Source: Thozetella sp. PMI_491 (Eukaryota > Ascomycota > Sordariomycetes > Chaetosphaeriales > Chaetosphaeriaceae). From it: a stretch of 64,000 bases of DNA. Under the pieces are notes generated by a model, which was not told the DNA's origin, did no database searches, and saw only the letters and a program-made list of their open reading frames with translations. This document shows positions 35,264-45,951 of the stretch, in pieces; position 1 is the first letter of the stretch; each line of letters begins with the position of its first letter. The translations under genes were made by a program, and so were the position numbers. Location: positions 124,348-188,347 of the forward strand of contig MU270110.1 of assembly GCA_021432635.1 (NCBI GenBank). The letters are read 5' to 3'.

Positions 35264-37477
35264 ATGGAAGCATACGCGCTTCGAGCAGCACTCGACATCA
35301 TATTGTTCGCGGTCGAGCTGGACCAAGTTCCGCGTGCAGTTGGCCGTTGTTTGGAGCTCGTACGCACCTGTCATGCCGACATCCAGCACCTCATCGAGCT
35401 GCGAAATGAATACATCGAGATCTTGAGCCGGCGGCCAAAGGAGTTGGAGCGCGTCAATCGTGTCATCGAAAATGCCAACCGAGGGCTCATGGAAGTGTGC
35501 AAAATTGTTGAGAAATGCCGCCCAGAAGCCAACAATGGCAGGACTGGATTCCGAGCCCGGCTATGGTGGATGTGGATGGATTCAGCCGAGTTCAAGGACC
35601 AGCAGCCCATCATTTCTCGCCAACACAGTGCAGTAATAGCAGAATTGACATATCTTAGGCAGCTTGGCCTGATGACACCCATCGCAGACATGGCGAAGAA
35701 GACAAAGACGATTCAGGAGAAGAGGAAGGTAGAACAAAAAGCCGAGAAGGAATTTGAGAATCTGGGCTTGCTAGGTGGTCTCCTAGGCGGGCCTGCGGAA
35801 GGGTATCAACCAAGCACATCGGCGAATGTACCCAATTTAATACCAACCCAGCCTCGACCGCAACCTGCGTTTGGAACGCCTTCATTATTCCCACCAGCAC
35901 CACCCATGTCACCGCCCCCTCCATACACGGATAATCGCCCACAGCCCATGCTTGGGGTGCCGACTAATAACCTCTTTGGGGAAGGGAAAGTGGGAATCAA
36001 CTGTCCAGCGGAGAGCCCCACAGGCGAGTGCTTGCAGACACAGAACGCCCTTTCAGCACCGGCAGATGATACAGCTGGCCTGTTGGCTCTCTTCTCCGGA
36101 TTGACAACTTCCCCAGGGCCGACCAGTGCAGGTAGCATGGTGTCAACTTCATATGCCACGTCCTACCCGTCTCAGATTGGACTTGGAACTCAGTCGGATA
36201 CAACGACAACGTCGCCGTCTTCTATTCAACCGAGCCATAATCCACAAGCAGCTATTGTCACCTCGGCGACCTCGAATATTCTCGGCCTGCCAGAACAGCC
36301 AGCTTCCCCCTTTGCACCGCAGCCCCCAGCGGAACATGTTCAGGCATCTCAGCAATTCATTTCGGTAGCTAACAGTCCATATGCTAATGCCACCAACTCA
36401 ACTAACTGGACCGCCCACAACACTGTAACTCCTCTAGGCTTTGATATATCTCCCCCAAGACCACCAGCGACACTGCAGGATTCCCTTGTGTTCGCGCAGC
36501 TCCAACATCACCAGCCCCAAGTGAACTTATTCCACCAACAGCTTAGCGGTCAGGACCAAGGGCACCAAGGGACTAGTCAACAGAGCGGTTTGGTGGGCTC
36601 GACGCAACCTCAAGCGCTAAATCAGATGACAGCACAGACCTCCGAGACTGTTGGCACCCTTCAGGCGCCTTATGTGCCAAGCAGCCATATAGGCACCACC
36701 CAGTCCATGCAAACTCCAGATACACAACCACTGTATGCTTCTTCGTTGGCAATGCACATCTCGCAAGTCCAAAACGCTCAATATCAGGTGCCCCAAGAGA
36801 CACAACTCGTCTCATCTCTGCCATCCACAAGCGCAACTGCAGCCCAACAAACTATGGCGGGATTTGCTGTCGAAGGTCAGGCATTACAGTGCGGCCAAAC
36901 CATGAATGGTAGCTCGGCATTGCATGGAAACCAGACGCTACAGCAGCAACCCCCCCCAGTTCAGCTCTTATCGACAATACCCCAAGAGATGATATATCCA
37001 CAAATAGGAACAGTGCAAGAGCAGTATATAGGTGTTCCAATCCTGCAGGCGCCGCCAGCTTTTCAGCAATTCACTCAAGAGAGTGGTGGCATACAGCTCT
37101 CACAAAGCGTCCAGCAACCGGCCTTCATCGTAGCGACTTCGCCGAATCCCGGCTTGGCTGCGTACTGGCAGTCTCCCTTTATTCAGCAGAATAGTGCCTT
37201 AAGCCAGCCCGCCTTGCCTCAGCCAGTTTCTTCTCTGACAACACCGAGTTCTTGCTATTCCACAGTGTCTCCGGAAATGAACCCTGGGGTACTAGTACCG
37301 GCACAGACCATCTCCTGGGGCGCCGAAGGGCTGCAAAATGATCAAGGATTAACTACGCAGCTCCCCGGCTTTCTGAACCCCGTCCCCTTCCATCAATCAT
37401 CTTGCACCGATGACGCCCAACTACCGGTAGAATTGGACGCGCGGCCGCCAAGTCCAGTGCTAGCAGAGCTTCCGTAG
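35264..37477 (+). CDS. Helical N-terminal domain plus long Gln/Pro/Ser-rich prion-like tail
   Basis: A single exon of 737 aa. Residues 1-165 are predicted helical with heptad-like spacing (AALDIILFAVELDQVP, ELVRTCHADIQHLIELRNEY, RVNRVIENANRGLMEVCKIV). They resemble the N-terminal helical bundles that accompany fungal STAND/HET-type proteins, although I cannot assign a named family. The remaining 570 residues are low complexity: Gln, Pro, Ser, Thr and Ala dominate with few charges (HHQPQVNLFHQQLSGQDQ, GNQTLQQQPPPVQ). Such composition is typical of prion-like or phase-separating tails. No membrane span and no enzyme motif. Function unknown. Confidence 0.75.
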   Translation: MEAYALRAALDIILFAVELDQVPRAVGRCLELVRTCHADIQHLIELRNEYIEILSRRPKELERVNRVIENANRGLMEVCKIVEKCRPEANNGRTGFRARLWWMWMDSAEFKDQQPIISRQHSAVIAELTYLRQLGLMTPIADMAKKTKTIQEKRKVEQKAEKEFENLGLLGGLLGGPAEGYQPSTSANVPNLIPTQPRPQPAFGTPSLFPPAPPMSPPPPYTDNRPQPMLGVPTNNLFGEGKVGINCPAESPTGECLQTQNALSAPADDTAGLLALFSGLTTSPGPTSAGSMVSTSYATSYPSQIGLGTQSDTTTTSPSSIQPSHNPQAAIVTSATSNILGLPEQPASPFAPQPPAEHVQASQQFISVANSPYANATNSTNWTAHNTVTPLGFDISPPRPPATLQDSLVFAQLQHHQPQVNLFHQQLSGQDQGHQGTSQQSGLVGSTQPQALNQMTAQTSETVGTLQAPYVPSSHIGTTQSMQTPDTQPLYASSLAMHISQVQNAQYQVPQETQLVSSLPSTSATAAQQTMAGFAVEGQALQCGQTMNGSSALHGNQTLQQQPPPVQLLSTIPQEMIYPQIGTVQEQYIGVPILQAPPAFQQFTQESGGIQLSQSVQQPAFIVATSPNPGLAAYWQSPFIQQNSALSQPALPQPVSSLTTPSSCYSTVSPEMNPGVLVPAQTISWGAEGLQNDQGLTTQLPGFLNPVPFHQSSCTDDAQLPVELDARPPSPVLAELP

Positions 37478-37921
37478 TGGTAAAGTTAATTGATCGATAC
37501 TGCCATAAGCACGCACTAGTGCCGGGGATCCGGGGTTGTGGATTTTCTGGGATCGTGCTATGAACTCGAGCCCCTGGATTAGTATCCACTCTACTTACGG
37601 AGTAGTCGTAGCGCGAGTCGATGGACGAACCAAGCCGAAACCTCCGGACTGACTCGGAGCAATGTTGGCCCAGGAACGTGATTGGCCGACTCTTTATATG
37701 CCCGATTTAATCCACTATACGAATAATCTATGCAATAACCGGGGCACAATGCAGAACAATGCAGAAAACGAATGTCTTCAGCTTACATGCTCCGATGCTC
37801 ATCGGAGGATAATTGTTTCGGATCATAAACTGTCTAGGAGCCTAAATATGGCTGCGATCGCCTGCAACCTTCTTACAATAAACAAGAACGTTGATTTCCA
37901 TATTTGTCCCTGGCGACCGAT
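37478..37921. other. Intergenic upstream of the sucrose-type symporter
   Basis: Promoter region of the next gene. No specific site was recognised. Confidence 0.45.
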
Positions 37922-39921
37922 ATGACCGTATCGAAATTCGAGGCTAGCCAACCTATGGCCCGCGCCAACCACGACGAGGATCCGAAACAAAGCTCAACAA
38001 TCGACGAGATGGAGAGCTCAGCATATAGCCATGTCAAGCTTACCACAATGGCCGGCCGATCATTTGTGAAAGGCAACTCAGAGGCAATCCGGATGGCTCT
38101 GCTGACCTTCAATTCGATCGGCATGGCGTATGTCCCTGTCCCCCTCATATTTTCTGCTAGGCCTGACGAGCGCCGTGAAGCTTCATGATGGGAATCGAGA
38201 TGACGTGTGAGTAGCTGAAGTCCGAGAGGGATGTCATACTAGTAACCCTCAAGCTAACGAACCATTAGACTTTACACCGTACCTCCTCTCTCTAGGCCTT
38301 AGCAAGAGCCAGACGGCCTTGGTGTGGCTCGCTGGTCCGTTATCGGGCTTGATAGTCCAACCCATCATTGGCGCCCTATCAGATAGCTTGACATCTAGAT
38401 GGGGGCGCCGACGACCTATAATCCTAACGGGTGCTATTCTGGCCTCGTGCAGTCTCCTTATGCTAGGGTTTACGAAGGATATCGTCGGCGTAGTTATTAG
38501 GGACGAAGATACAGCAAAGATCCCTACTATTGTATTTGCTGTGCTAGCCCTCTACATGGCCGATTTTTCCGTAAACGCTAGTAAGTGGAATCCTTCAAGA
38601 GATGATCTCATTGAAGCAGTGTTGTTTTACTCACTAATCACGTCTCCAGTGATGTCTTGCTCTCGAAGTTTGATAGCAGACACTCTTACCGCAGATAAGC
38701 AACATATTGCTGCGGCATGGAGTGCGTAATAGAACAACGCCAGCTAGTTTGCTTGTTTGTCTCTGCTGACACAAACAAGGCAATAGAATGAGCTCGGTCG
38801 GACAGATCGGCGGCTACGCTATAGGCACCCTTGACCTGGTCAAAATATTTGGCACCGGGCTCGGTGACACGCAGTTTAAGAAACTCGCGTTGATTGCTTC
38901 CTTGGGAATGCTCCTTACTGCCTCTGTCACCTGCTGGGCCGTAACGGAGCACGTCTTTGTTTCCGCGCCATCTGGCTCGCCAAAGCTCGGCCGCTTTCGC
39001 GTCTTCCGTCAGATCTGGACCACGCTACGAAACCTACCACCGAGAATTCAAGCACTCTGTTGGGCCGTTTTCTGGTCCATGATTGGTTGGTTTCCGTTCC
39101 TATTCTATAACAGTACTTGGATCGGCGAGCTCTACTATCGCTACGAGGTGCCGGACGAAGCCAGGGACAGTAAAGACGCACTCGGCGACATGAGCCGCAT
39201 TGGAAGCATGGCCCTCACAATCCACAGCCTGGTCTCATTCGCCGGTGCTTGGCTGCTTCCTCTCTTCATCAAGAACCCCGAAGACAGACAACGCGACGGC
39301 CGGAAGCCAGACCTCCTCACAGCTTGGATCGCCGGCAGCATCCTCTTTGCCGCCGCAATGTCATTGGCTCCCTTTGTAACCTCGTTCCGCTTTGCCACCG
39401 CGCTAATTGCCATCTGCGGCCTACCCTTGAACGTCACGATGTGGGCCCCAATGACGTTCCTTGGTATTGAGGTAAACAAGCTGGGCAACGGCAGCTCCTC
39501 TGCCCAAGGCGAATACCACCGCTTGTCGACAGACTCGGCTGTCGAGATGGGCGATATCTCATTTCCACTTTCCAGGCCCGAGGATGAGATGACGGCGTCG
39601 CATCAGGATGAGGGCGATGGGGGCAAGCTCTCGGGCATCTATTTTGGCATCTTCAATATCTACATGACGTTGCCACAACTGATCGGTACAATGATCAGCT
39701 CAGTTGTCTTTGCCGTGCTTGAGCCGAAGAAAGATGGGGGAATGACGAATCCGGAAAACATGGTAAACCAATCCAAGCGTCATGGCATGGAGATGGATAT
39801 GGGTCAATCTGGATCCAATGCTGTCAAGGGACCTAATGCTATCGCCGTGTGTCTGTTCATTGGAGCCATGAGTTCGCTAGTAGCGGCATACGCGGCACGG
39901 AGGCTAAAGTTTATATCATAG
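37922..39921 (+). CDS. Sucrose/alpha-glucoside H+ symporter (SLC45/SUT type)
   Basis: Predicted 585 aa in five exons, with introns 38128-38180, 38207-38268, 38581-38649 and 38722-38779. Exon 2 is a 26-bp micro-exon coding FMMGIEMT, needed to link LTFNSIGMA to YFTPYLLSLGLSK. Conserved blocks are AGPLSGLIVQPIIGALSD, SRWGRRRPII (the loop 2-3 signature of glycoside-pentoside-hexuronide/SUT carriers), CWAVFWSMIGWFPFLFYNSTWIGE and, near the end, LSGIYFGIFNIYMTLPQLI. Fungal members import sucrose or maltose with protons. It may complement the maltose permease at 3900-5811. Substrate assigned by family only. Confidence 0.87.
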
Positions 39922-40090
39922 CCTCGGGCGGCGTCTAGGCAAACTGACTGACAACGGTCTGATTAGGGGTTAACTGAAGTATGTGTTTGTCTCGGCAATA
40001 GGTGATATTGTACAATACATGTATAAAATATATTGTGTTATGTCTTCGAGGCGGCTAACAAATATATCGGCAGCTGCGAGCTCTCCCCTT

Positions 40091-41322
40091 TTAGAGCTTT
40101 GCGATACCAAATCTGTCTTGCCTCTCTCGCCCGAGCATAGCTCTGGTAATGTCTTTGATGCGGTTTGCTCCCATGAGTGCCATTGTGCGCGATAGCTCTC
40201 TTTCAAGAATATGCAGTGCAGTCTCGACACCACGTTGACCATCGTATGCAAGGCCCCAAAGCGCGGTCCGTCCGACCAGGCACATGTCGGCACCCAGTGC
40301 GAGCGCCTTAAATACATCGCTCCCCCTAGTGATGCCACCGTCGAATATCACCGGAAGCCTTCCTCGCACGGCATCCACTACTTCAGGCAACACTTCCAGG
40401 GTAGAGGGAACGCCATCGAGCTGACGGCCGCCGTGGTTCGACACGACGATCGCATCGACACCTGCCTTCGCGGCCTCAATAGCGTCTTCGGCAGTTAATA
40501 TGCCCTTTATAACAATCTTCATCGTAGTGTGGGCCCGGATCCAAGGGATAACTTCGCCCCAAACTAGGGTGCGGTCGACGAGCAAGTCTGAGTTTGTCGC
40601 AATAACGGTTGCCGCTTCCGCAGCAGTTCTGGCATTGAGAAGTAGGCGGCCTTTCGAAGCACCTCCACCTTTGATCGTAGTGAGGTTCGCCATGGATAGA
40701 TTGGGGGGCAGTTTCAGCGGGTGCTTCCTTTCATGCAGGCGATTGCCCATAACAGCCGTGTCAACGGTCAAGACCAGGGCTTCATAGCCCGCCGCCTCTG
40801 CTCGACGTATGAGTTCCTTCGTGATTTCTCGAGATCCTAAGAAGTAGAGCTGGAACCACGGATTTGGGCGGCCGCTTTCTGGAGGCGGGATGGCCCCCAT
40901 CACATCCTCCATTGAGGTCGTAGCATTGCTAGAAAGAATGTAGTTGGACCCTACCTTGCGGCTGGCGCGGCAGACATCGATCTCGCCGCCTTTTCCGACT
41001 AGCTTCTGGTATGCACTCGGGGCTATGGCAATTGGGAATGCATAGTGCTTGCCTAGGAGGGTTGTTGTAGTGTCGATCAAGGAGACATCGCGAAGGACAC
41101 GAGGGCGAAGCATAACCCTGTATTCACACGCGTGCATTAGTCGCGGCTATCAGGACTGTCATTTTGGGATGTATACTTCTCGTATATGCTTTCGTTGCGC
41201 TCTGCCGATTTCTGATCGTCCGAGCCCGTGATGTAGTATTCCCATACTTCGTTGGTCAGGCGCCGTCGTGCCAACTCCTTGATGTCGGCGATAGTGATTG
41301 GAGTTGGGTCCGCGGGGGGCAT
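40091..41322 (-). CDS. FMN-dependent 2-hydroxyacid dehydrogenase/oxidase
   Basis: Predicted 390 aa; one intron at 41118-41176 (GTATAC..GACTAATG..ACAG). The start MPPADPTPITIADIKELA is the first ATG before the domain. It is an FMN_dh TIM barrel with RPRVLRDVSLIDTTTTLLG, then IAIAPSAYQKL, NPWFQLYF, VDAIVVSNHGGRQLDG (catalytic His and the substrate-binding Arg) and FDGGITRGSDVFKALALGAD (FMN phosphate site). Relatives oxidise glycolate, L-lactate or other L-2-hydroxyacids; no cytochrome b2 domain is present, so it is likely an oxidase or peroxisomal/cytosolic dehydrogenase. It diverges from an organic-anion permease over 415 bp and belongs to the acid-catabolism cluster. Confidence 0.91.
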
Positions 41323-41737
41323 TTTAATTTTGGCCTTTTGGGTAGTATCGGTTGTGTTAGTTTGCAATTCTCCACGGATTGGGAAGCAAAAGCGCTTGAC
41401 CTACACACGAATCGTTTTGAAGTACACTGAACGAGGCCGACCCCTTGATTCGAATCGCTAGGCCCAAATAGGTGAGAGCTCCCATGGTCTCGCTGGCTGT
41501 CCGAAGCCTAACACAAAGTGGCGCTATTCTTCGGCCCCACCCCGAACTTGGGGGATATCTGGAGCCCCGGAATTTGGAGTTGCTTCAAAAGGGGTGTCGC
41601 GTAACGATAAATGGGGTCTTTAGGCAGTTGGATTCTGGGGTAGCTGCTTCTGAGTCTCCTGCCCAACTGGCCTTTATCTTGCATCAGACCCTCTTCTGCT
41701 GTCCTATCTTGAGCCTCTCGGTTTCCCTACCGAACTT
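41323..41737. promoter_or_regulatory. Divergent promoter of hydroxyacid dehydrogenase and anion permease
   Basis: TTCGG at 41530-41534 and CCGAA at 41542-41546 form an inverted CGG pair with a 7-base spacer, a possible Zn2Cys6 site related to the palindrome at 47165. No other signal was recognised. Confidence 0.4.
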
Positions 41738-43444
41738 ATGGACTCGACAATGTCTGCTGCCGAAAAAAAAGACATGATGGCGCTCTCTCAGCCAGCTCTA
41801 CACCTCGAGCAATGCGAGGTAAAGGCTGCTGTCGAAACTGGCGAACCCATAATGGACGAAGAGTGGCACCGCATCAGTCGTAGAGTGGTCAAGAAGCTAG
41901 ATATGACCCTCATGCCTATGATCTGGCTGCTTTTTCTCTTCAATTATCTCGACCGAAACAACATCTCGTGAGTGATACTCGGCGTCAAGGCAAAACCCAC
42001 GTCTAACTCTTACGAAGACAAGCCAAGCTCAATGGTATAGAGAAGGACCTTAATCTCGAGGGAGCTGAATACAACACTGCGGTTTCCCTACTCAACGCTG
42101 GGTGAGAAGCATTCCACTCTTCCCACATGACTACCAATAAAAAAAAATAACTTCTAACATTGGCATCTTAGATACATGGTGATGCAAATCCCGAGCAACA
42201 TGATCCTAACCCGAGTTCGGCCTTCTCTATATCTGCCATTCTGGACTTGCGTGTGGTCCATTGTAGCCGCCTCGACCGCCGCAGTGAACAACTTCGGCCA
42301 ACTTATTACTGTGCGGCTGCTTCTTGGTGTCTCCGAAGCGCCTTTCTTCCCTGGCGTCTACTACCTCCTCTCCTGTTGGTACACCAAGAAGGAACTGGGC
42401 CTCCGCATGGCTGTTCTATATTCCGGGCTGGTCGTAGCAACCGCCTTCTCCGGCCTCATATCTGCTGGCGTTTTTGCAGGCCTTGACGAGGCGCGAGGGA
42501 TTGCCGGCTGGAGGGTGAGTGATTATTCCCATACCACATGTGAATGTGGCTAACTTGTATCCTGCAGTGGCTCTATATCATCGTGGGAGCCATCAACTTC
42601 CTCTTGTCGCTTGTCGCTTTCTTCCTAATCCCTGATTTTCCGGAGTCTGCCACCGGAAGCCAGAAGTGGCTAATGACTCCCGAAGAGCGCAAGGTCGCTC
42701 TTGAGAGAATCCTAGCCGATCGCATCGTGCAGGAGAGCAACCGCACGCTCTGGTTTGGTTTCGTCCGCGCTGTCTCGGACTACCGTACATGGGCCTTTGT
42801 GCGTACCGTCCCCCTTTTGCAGGTACTCTGAATGCTGACTCGAATAGGTATTCATGCTTATCTTTAATCATGCCGCATACGGTTTCAACTATTTCTATCC
42901 TACCATCGTTAAAGGATTTGGCTTTGGGTCCGACACCATTACCCAACTTTTAACTGCCCCGCCATTCCTTCTCGGGGCAATTTTGTCGTTCTTCATTTCC
43001 TGGTCCAGTGACAAGCATAACGAGCGATCGTTACACATCGCGGTGCCCATGGGGGTGGCTATTGTCGGCTTCGTTATCTCGATCGCAACTCTGAACTCGG
43101 CCGCACGCTATTTCGCATCGTTTCTATACGTGACCGGGTGTTTCGCTGCGAACGGCCTTGTATACAGTTGGGCGGCCAATGTCTTGGATGACACACCCGA
43201 GAAGAAGGCCGTTGCGACATCCATGGTCAACGTACTCGCTCAGTTAGGCAATATCATGAGCCCTTACTTCTTCCGGACGCAGGATCAGCCGCGCTACATC
43301 ATGGCCATGATCTTGCTCATCATGTTTGCCGGGCTGAGCGGACTGGTGTGCCTCTTCTTGAAGTGGGATCTCCGGCGCGCGAACCGTCGGATTACGGCCG
43401 AATCTACCTTCAACGGAACGGCTCCAAGGCTGTACACAACCTGA
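41738..43444 (+). CDS. MFS transporter, anion:cation symporter (Dal5/allantoate permease-like) family
   Basis: Predicted 494 aa in five exons, with introns 41968-42017, 42102-42171, 42515-42567 and 42799-42847. The start MDSTMSAAEKK is chosen as the first ATG. Signature regions are LMPMIWLLFLFNYLDRNNIS, AKLNGIEKDLNLEGAEYN, then YMVMQIPSNMIL, GVSEAPFFPGVYYLLSCWY, and in the second half FNHAAYGFNYFYPTIVKGF. These are diagnostic of the ACS/Dal5 group that carries organic anions such as allantoate, nicotinate, pantothenate and tartrate. With flanking hydroxyacid enzymes it is the likely importer of the acid degraded by this cluster. Plasma-membrane location inferred. Confidence 0.91.
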
Positions 43445-43620
43445 AGAGGAGGGGGAGGGGGATTTTGCTCAAGTTAGAAGGTTTGAGCAAAACTTTTCTT
43501 GAATCACTGGAAACAACAGAATATTGGTCGCAGATTTATCACAGTCTCTCTTAGGGATGAGGAGGAGTATGAGGATGTTTCCTCTGCACAATAGTCTTAG
43601 CCTATGGGCTCTTCGATATG

Positions 43621-45615
43621 CTATGTCCAATCTAGTACTACCCTCGCCAAGCGCTTCAAGTGTTCAGGTCCAATTCCCGCAATGAGCCCGTTGACATGAT
43701 CTTTATTTCCCTGATCCTGACTTCCCTGAACCTTCATGCATGAAGCCAATGTGCGTTGACGGAGCATGTCTACAAGCCGCCTGTAGTCCTGCATGCGAGG
43801 AAACTGACGAGATACAATGTCTAGCTTGTGGCAAGACGAGTCGAGGAGATTCTGCCTTTCTAGATCCACCGAGTTGATCACAGCATCGCAGTAAAGTATA
43901 GACAGGGCTGAAGCGAACGCTGTGTATCCCGTGACCATGGACAAGTAAGGGCGCCGGCTCATGGACGCTCTGTTTAGGCTCTGCACCATGGCCCCGCATA
44001 TCTCAATGAGCCGTATTCTCTTGAGCTCCTTCACTCGGCCTTGTCTTATCAAAAGAGCCGGGTCGGGCGGCTGTAGATTGATCACATGCTGTATGGCGGT
44101 GCGCAGCATGAGTGCGTTGAACTGTGACGTGTGGTAACCAGTTTGCTTCTGCAGGTCGGGCCCGGCTGCCTCTGGGGTCATAGCCCGCCAGTAAAGCGTG
44201 TGGCTAAGGTGAGATCCGAAGTTGGCGGCATTGAAGTCCAACAAAACAGAAGAAAGCAGCCGTGCCCACTGGAACATGTGCACATGGAAATTTTCCGCCC
44301 GGCTCAAGGACGTTGGGGACTTGCCCAGTTCTCCGGGCAGCGACACTGTCACGTCGCGGTCGTCAATGGACAACGGACGGTCAAGAGCGCTACATATGAG
44401 CCTATCGAGCAAGTAACAGCCCCAGAAAGCCCATTTGCGTTGTTCTGACTCTTCAGACAACTCTGAGGGGGCTATGCTATCCCGGTGGTACCCTAGAGCG
44501 ATACACTTGGCCATGGCAAATCCGATGAGATGCCACGAGGATCCTGCCGTGGAGGAGTGTATGGAGAATATCACAAGGAGATGCAGACACTGTATGATGT
44601 CGATGCCGTCTTCTTGGCGAAACACCCGCTCGAGAACTCGCAGGCTCATGGCTAGAATATGGATTGAGACGAAGGACCCATGGGAGATGGGATAGTTTTC
44701 CGACACCAAGGGCACAATGGCCACGACCATGTATGCCATGAAGATGTGCGCAGGATTCTTAGATAACGTGTCCTGATACAAGTCTCCGTCTGCGGCTGTG
44801 ATGGCAGCGATGCCGTGCCGGACTTTGGCAACAGCAATGCGAGGGAACCGAAAGTCGACGAGCTCAAGATAGCTATCGAGCCAGCGAAGTGCCTCATCCC
44901 TGTCTAGGCTAAGGCGATGGCTGTGCGCATCCGCCGGATGTCGAATGTCCCTCGCAATGCCATCCCACAGTCTGTCTAACCGTGAGGTGCTCTCTGGGTT
45001 CCCGGCGTAGGTCTCGGTCATGGCGGCGATGATCCGCGAAATAGATAGCTCCTTCAGGAACTCGCCCGCGCGGGACTTCGGCTCCGCCATGGCGCTAAGT
45101 GACAGAGAGTTCATGTCAATTCTAGTAGCATGAAGTGGTTGGCTCTGCTCGAGGTGGTCCAGATCCGCGCTCATGGGGGGCCCGATGTGTTCGGCAGCCG
45201 TTAGCACCGAGTTGGGCACTGGAGCCAGCTCGTCCAGCCCTCGCTCTCCGGCCGCATCGCGCAAAGCAACTTTCTCCTCTAGGAGCGCAAGTCTCTCTTC
45301 CAGAAGCCGCACATAGCCCTTTTTGGTGACGCCGATCTCCTCGAGATGGACAACGCTGTTCTCCTTATCTGTGACCTGGCACGCCGCTCCTGTCTTTTGG
45401 CATTGTCCGCAGATCGGTAACTGCTTGTCGCACTTTTGCTTCCGACGGGAACATTGGTTGCAGGCGAAGACACGCGAGCGGGTGGGCAAGTCCGGTACAC
45501 TGTCCATATCGTACGGGAATGCTGAGGTGCCATACCGTCGGGAGGCCCCCGATACCACTTTACGTTGTTTGTGTTTGCCAGGGCATCTCTGGTAACCTAG
45601 ACATGATCGGTACAT
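43621..45615 (-). CDS. Zn2Cys6 transcription factor of the hydroxyacid cluster
   Basis: The open frame is 664 aa from 45615; a start at 45507 (MDSVPDLPTRSRVF) is equally likely because the zinc cluster follows directly. The cluster is CNQCSRRKQKCDKQLPIC then GQCQKTGAAC (C-x2-C-x6-C-x6-C-x2-C-x6-C). A coiled-coil dimerisation element follows (YVRLLEERLALLEEKVAL). The middle homology region includes GFAMAKCIALGYHRD and KWAFWGCYLLDRLICSALDRPLS. It sits between the permease and the aldolase, so it is the prime candidate for pathway-specific activator. Dimeric binding to CGG-containing sites is expected from the family. Confidence 0.9.
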   Translation of the reverse strand: MYRSCLGYQRCPGKHKQRKVVSGASRRYGTSAFPYDMDSVPDLPTRSRVFACNQCSRRKQKCDKQLPICGQCQKTGAACQVTDKENSVVHLEEIGVTKKGYVRLLEERLALLEEKVALRDAAGERGLDELAPVPNSVLTAAEHIGPPMSADLDHLEQSQPLHATRIDMNSLSLSAMAEPKSRAGEFLKELSISRIIAAMTETYAGNPESTSRLDRLWDGIARDIRHPADAHSHRLSLDRDEALRWLDSYLELVDFRFPRIAVAKVRHGIAAITAADGDLYQDTLSKNPAHIFMAYMVVAIVPLVSENYPISHGSFVSIHILAMSLRVLERVFRQEDGIDIIQCLHLLVIFSIHSSTAGSSWHLIGFAMAKCIALGYHRDSIAPSELSEESEQRKWAFWGCYLLDRLICSALDRPLSIDDRDVTVSLPGELGKSPTSLSRAENFHVHMFQWARLLSSVLLDFNAANFGSHLSHTLYWRAMTPEAAGPDLQKQTGYHTSQFNALMLRTAIQHVINLQPPDPALLIRQGRVKELKRIRLIEICGAMVQSLNRASMSRRPYLSMVTGYTAFASALSILYCDAVINSVDLERQNLLDSSCHKLDIVSRQFPRMQDYRRLVDMLRQRTLASCMKVQGSQDQGNKDHVNGLIAGIGPEHLKRLARVVLDWT

Positions 45616-45951
45616 TAGCGGATGACAAGTTTAGCGCCAGAGTAGCGGGTGTCCAAGTACTGCCACACCTGGGGGGGGAGCCCGAAACCACCCCGCAAAT
45701 CACCCCCGCAATCCCTCCCCGCCTGGACGCAAGCCGAAATCTCGCGGTACGCCCGACACACGAGTCAGGATGACCACCTGAGTGGGAGAGGAGGAGTCGC
45801 GGCAGGCAGCCGATGGGGCTATCGCCAAGTAAGTCACGCGGCACCAAGTTGCTATACCACATCCGACCATATCATTTTCCTTAGGTTCTATTCCTCACCC
45901 TATTTCAAAGGATCTATCTAGCTATCTGTGTCCGACTAAAATGCCAACGCG
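45616..45951. other. Short intergenic region upstream of the Zn2Cys6 gene
   Basis: It lies between the 3' end of the aldolase gene and the 5' end of the regulator gene. C/G-rich runs are present (near 45670-45720) and no feature is recognised. Confidence 0.4.
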
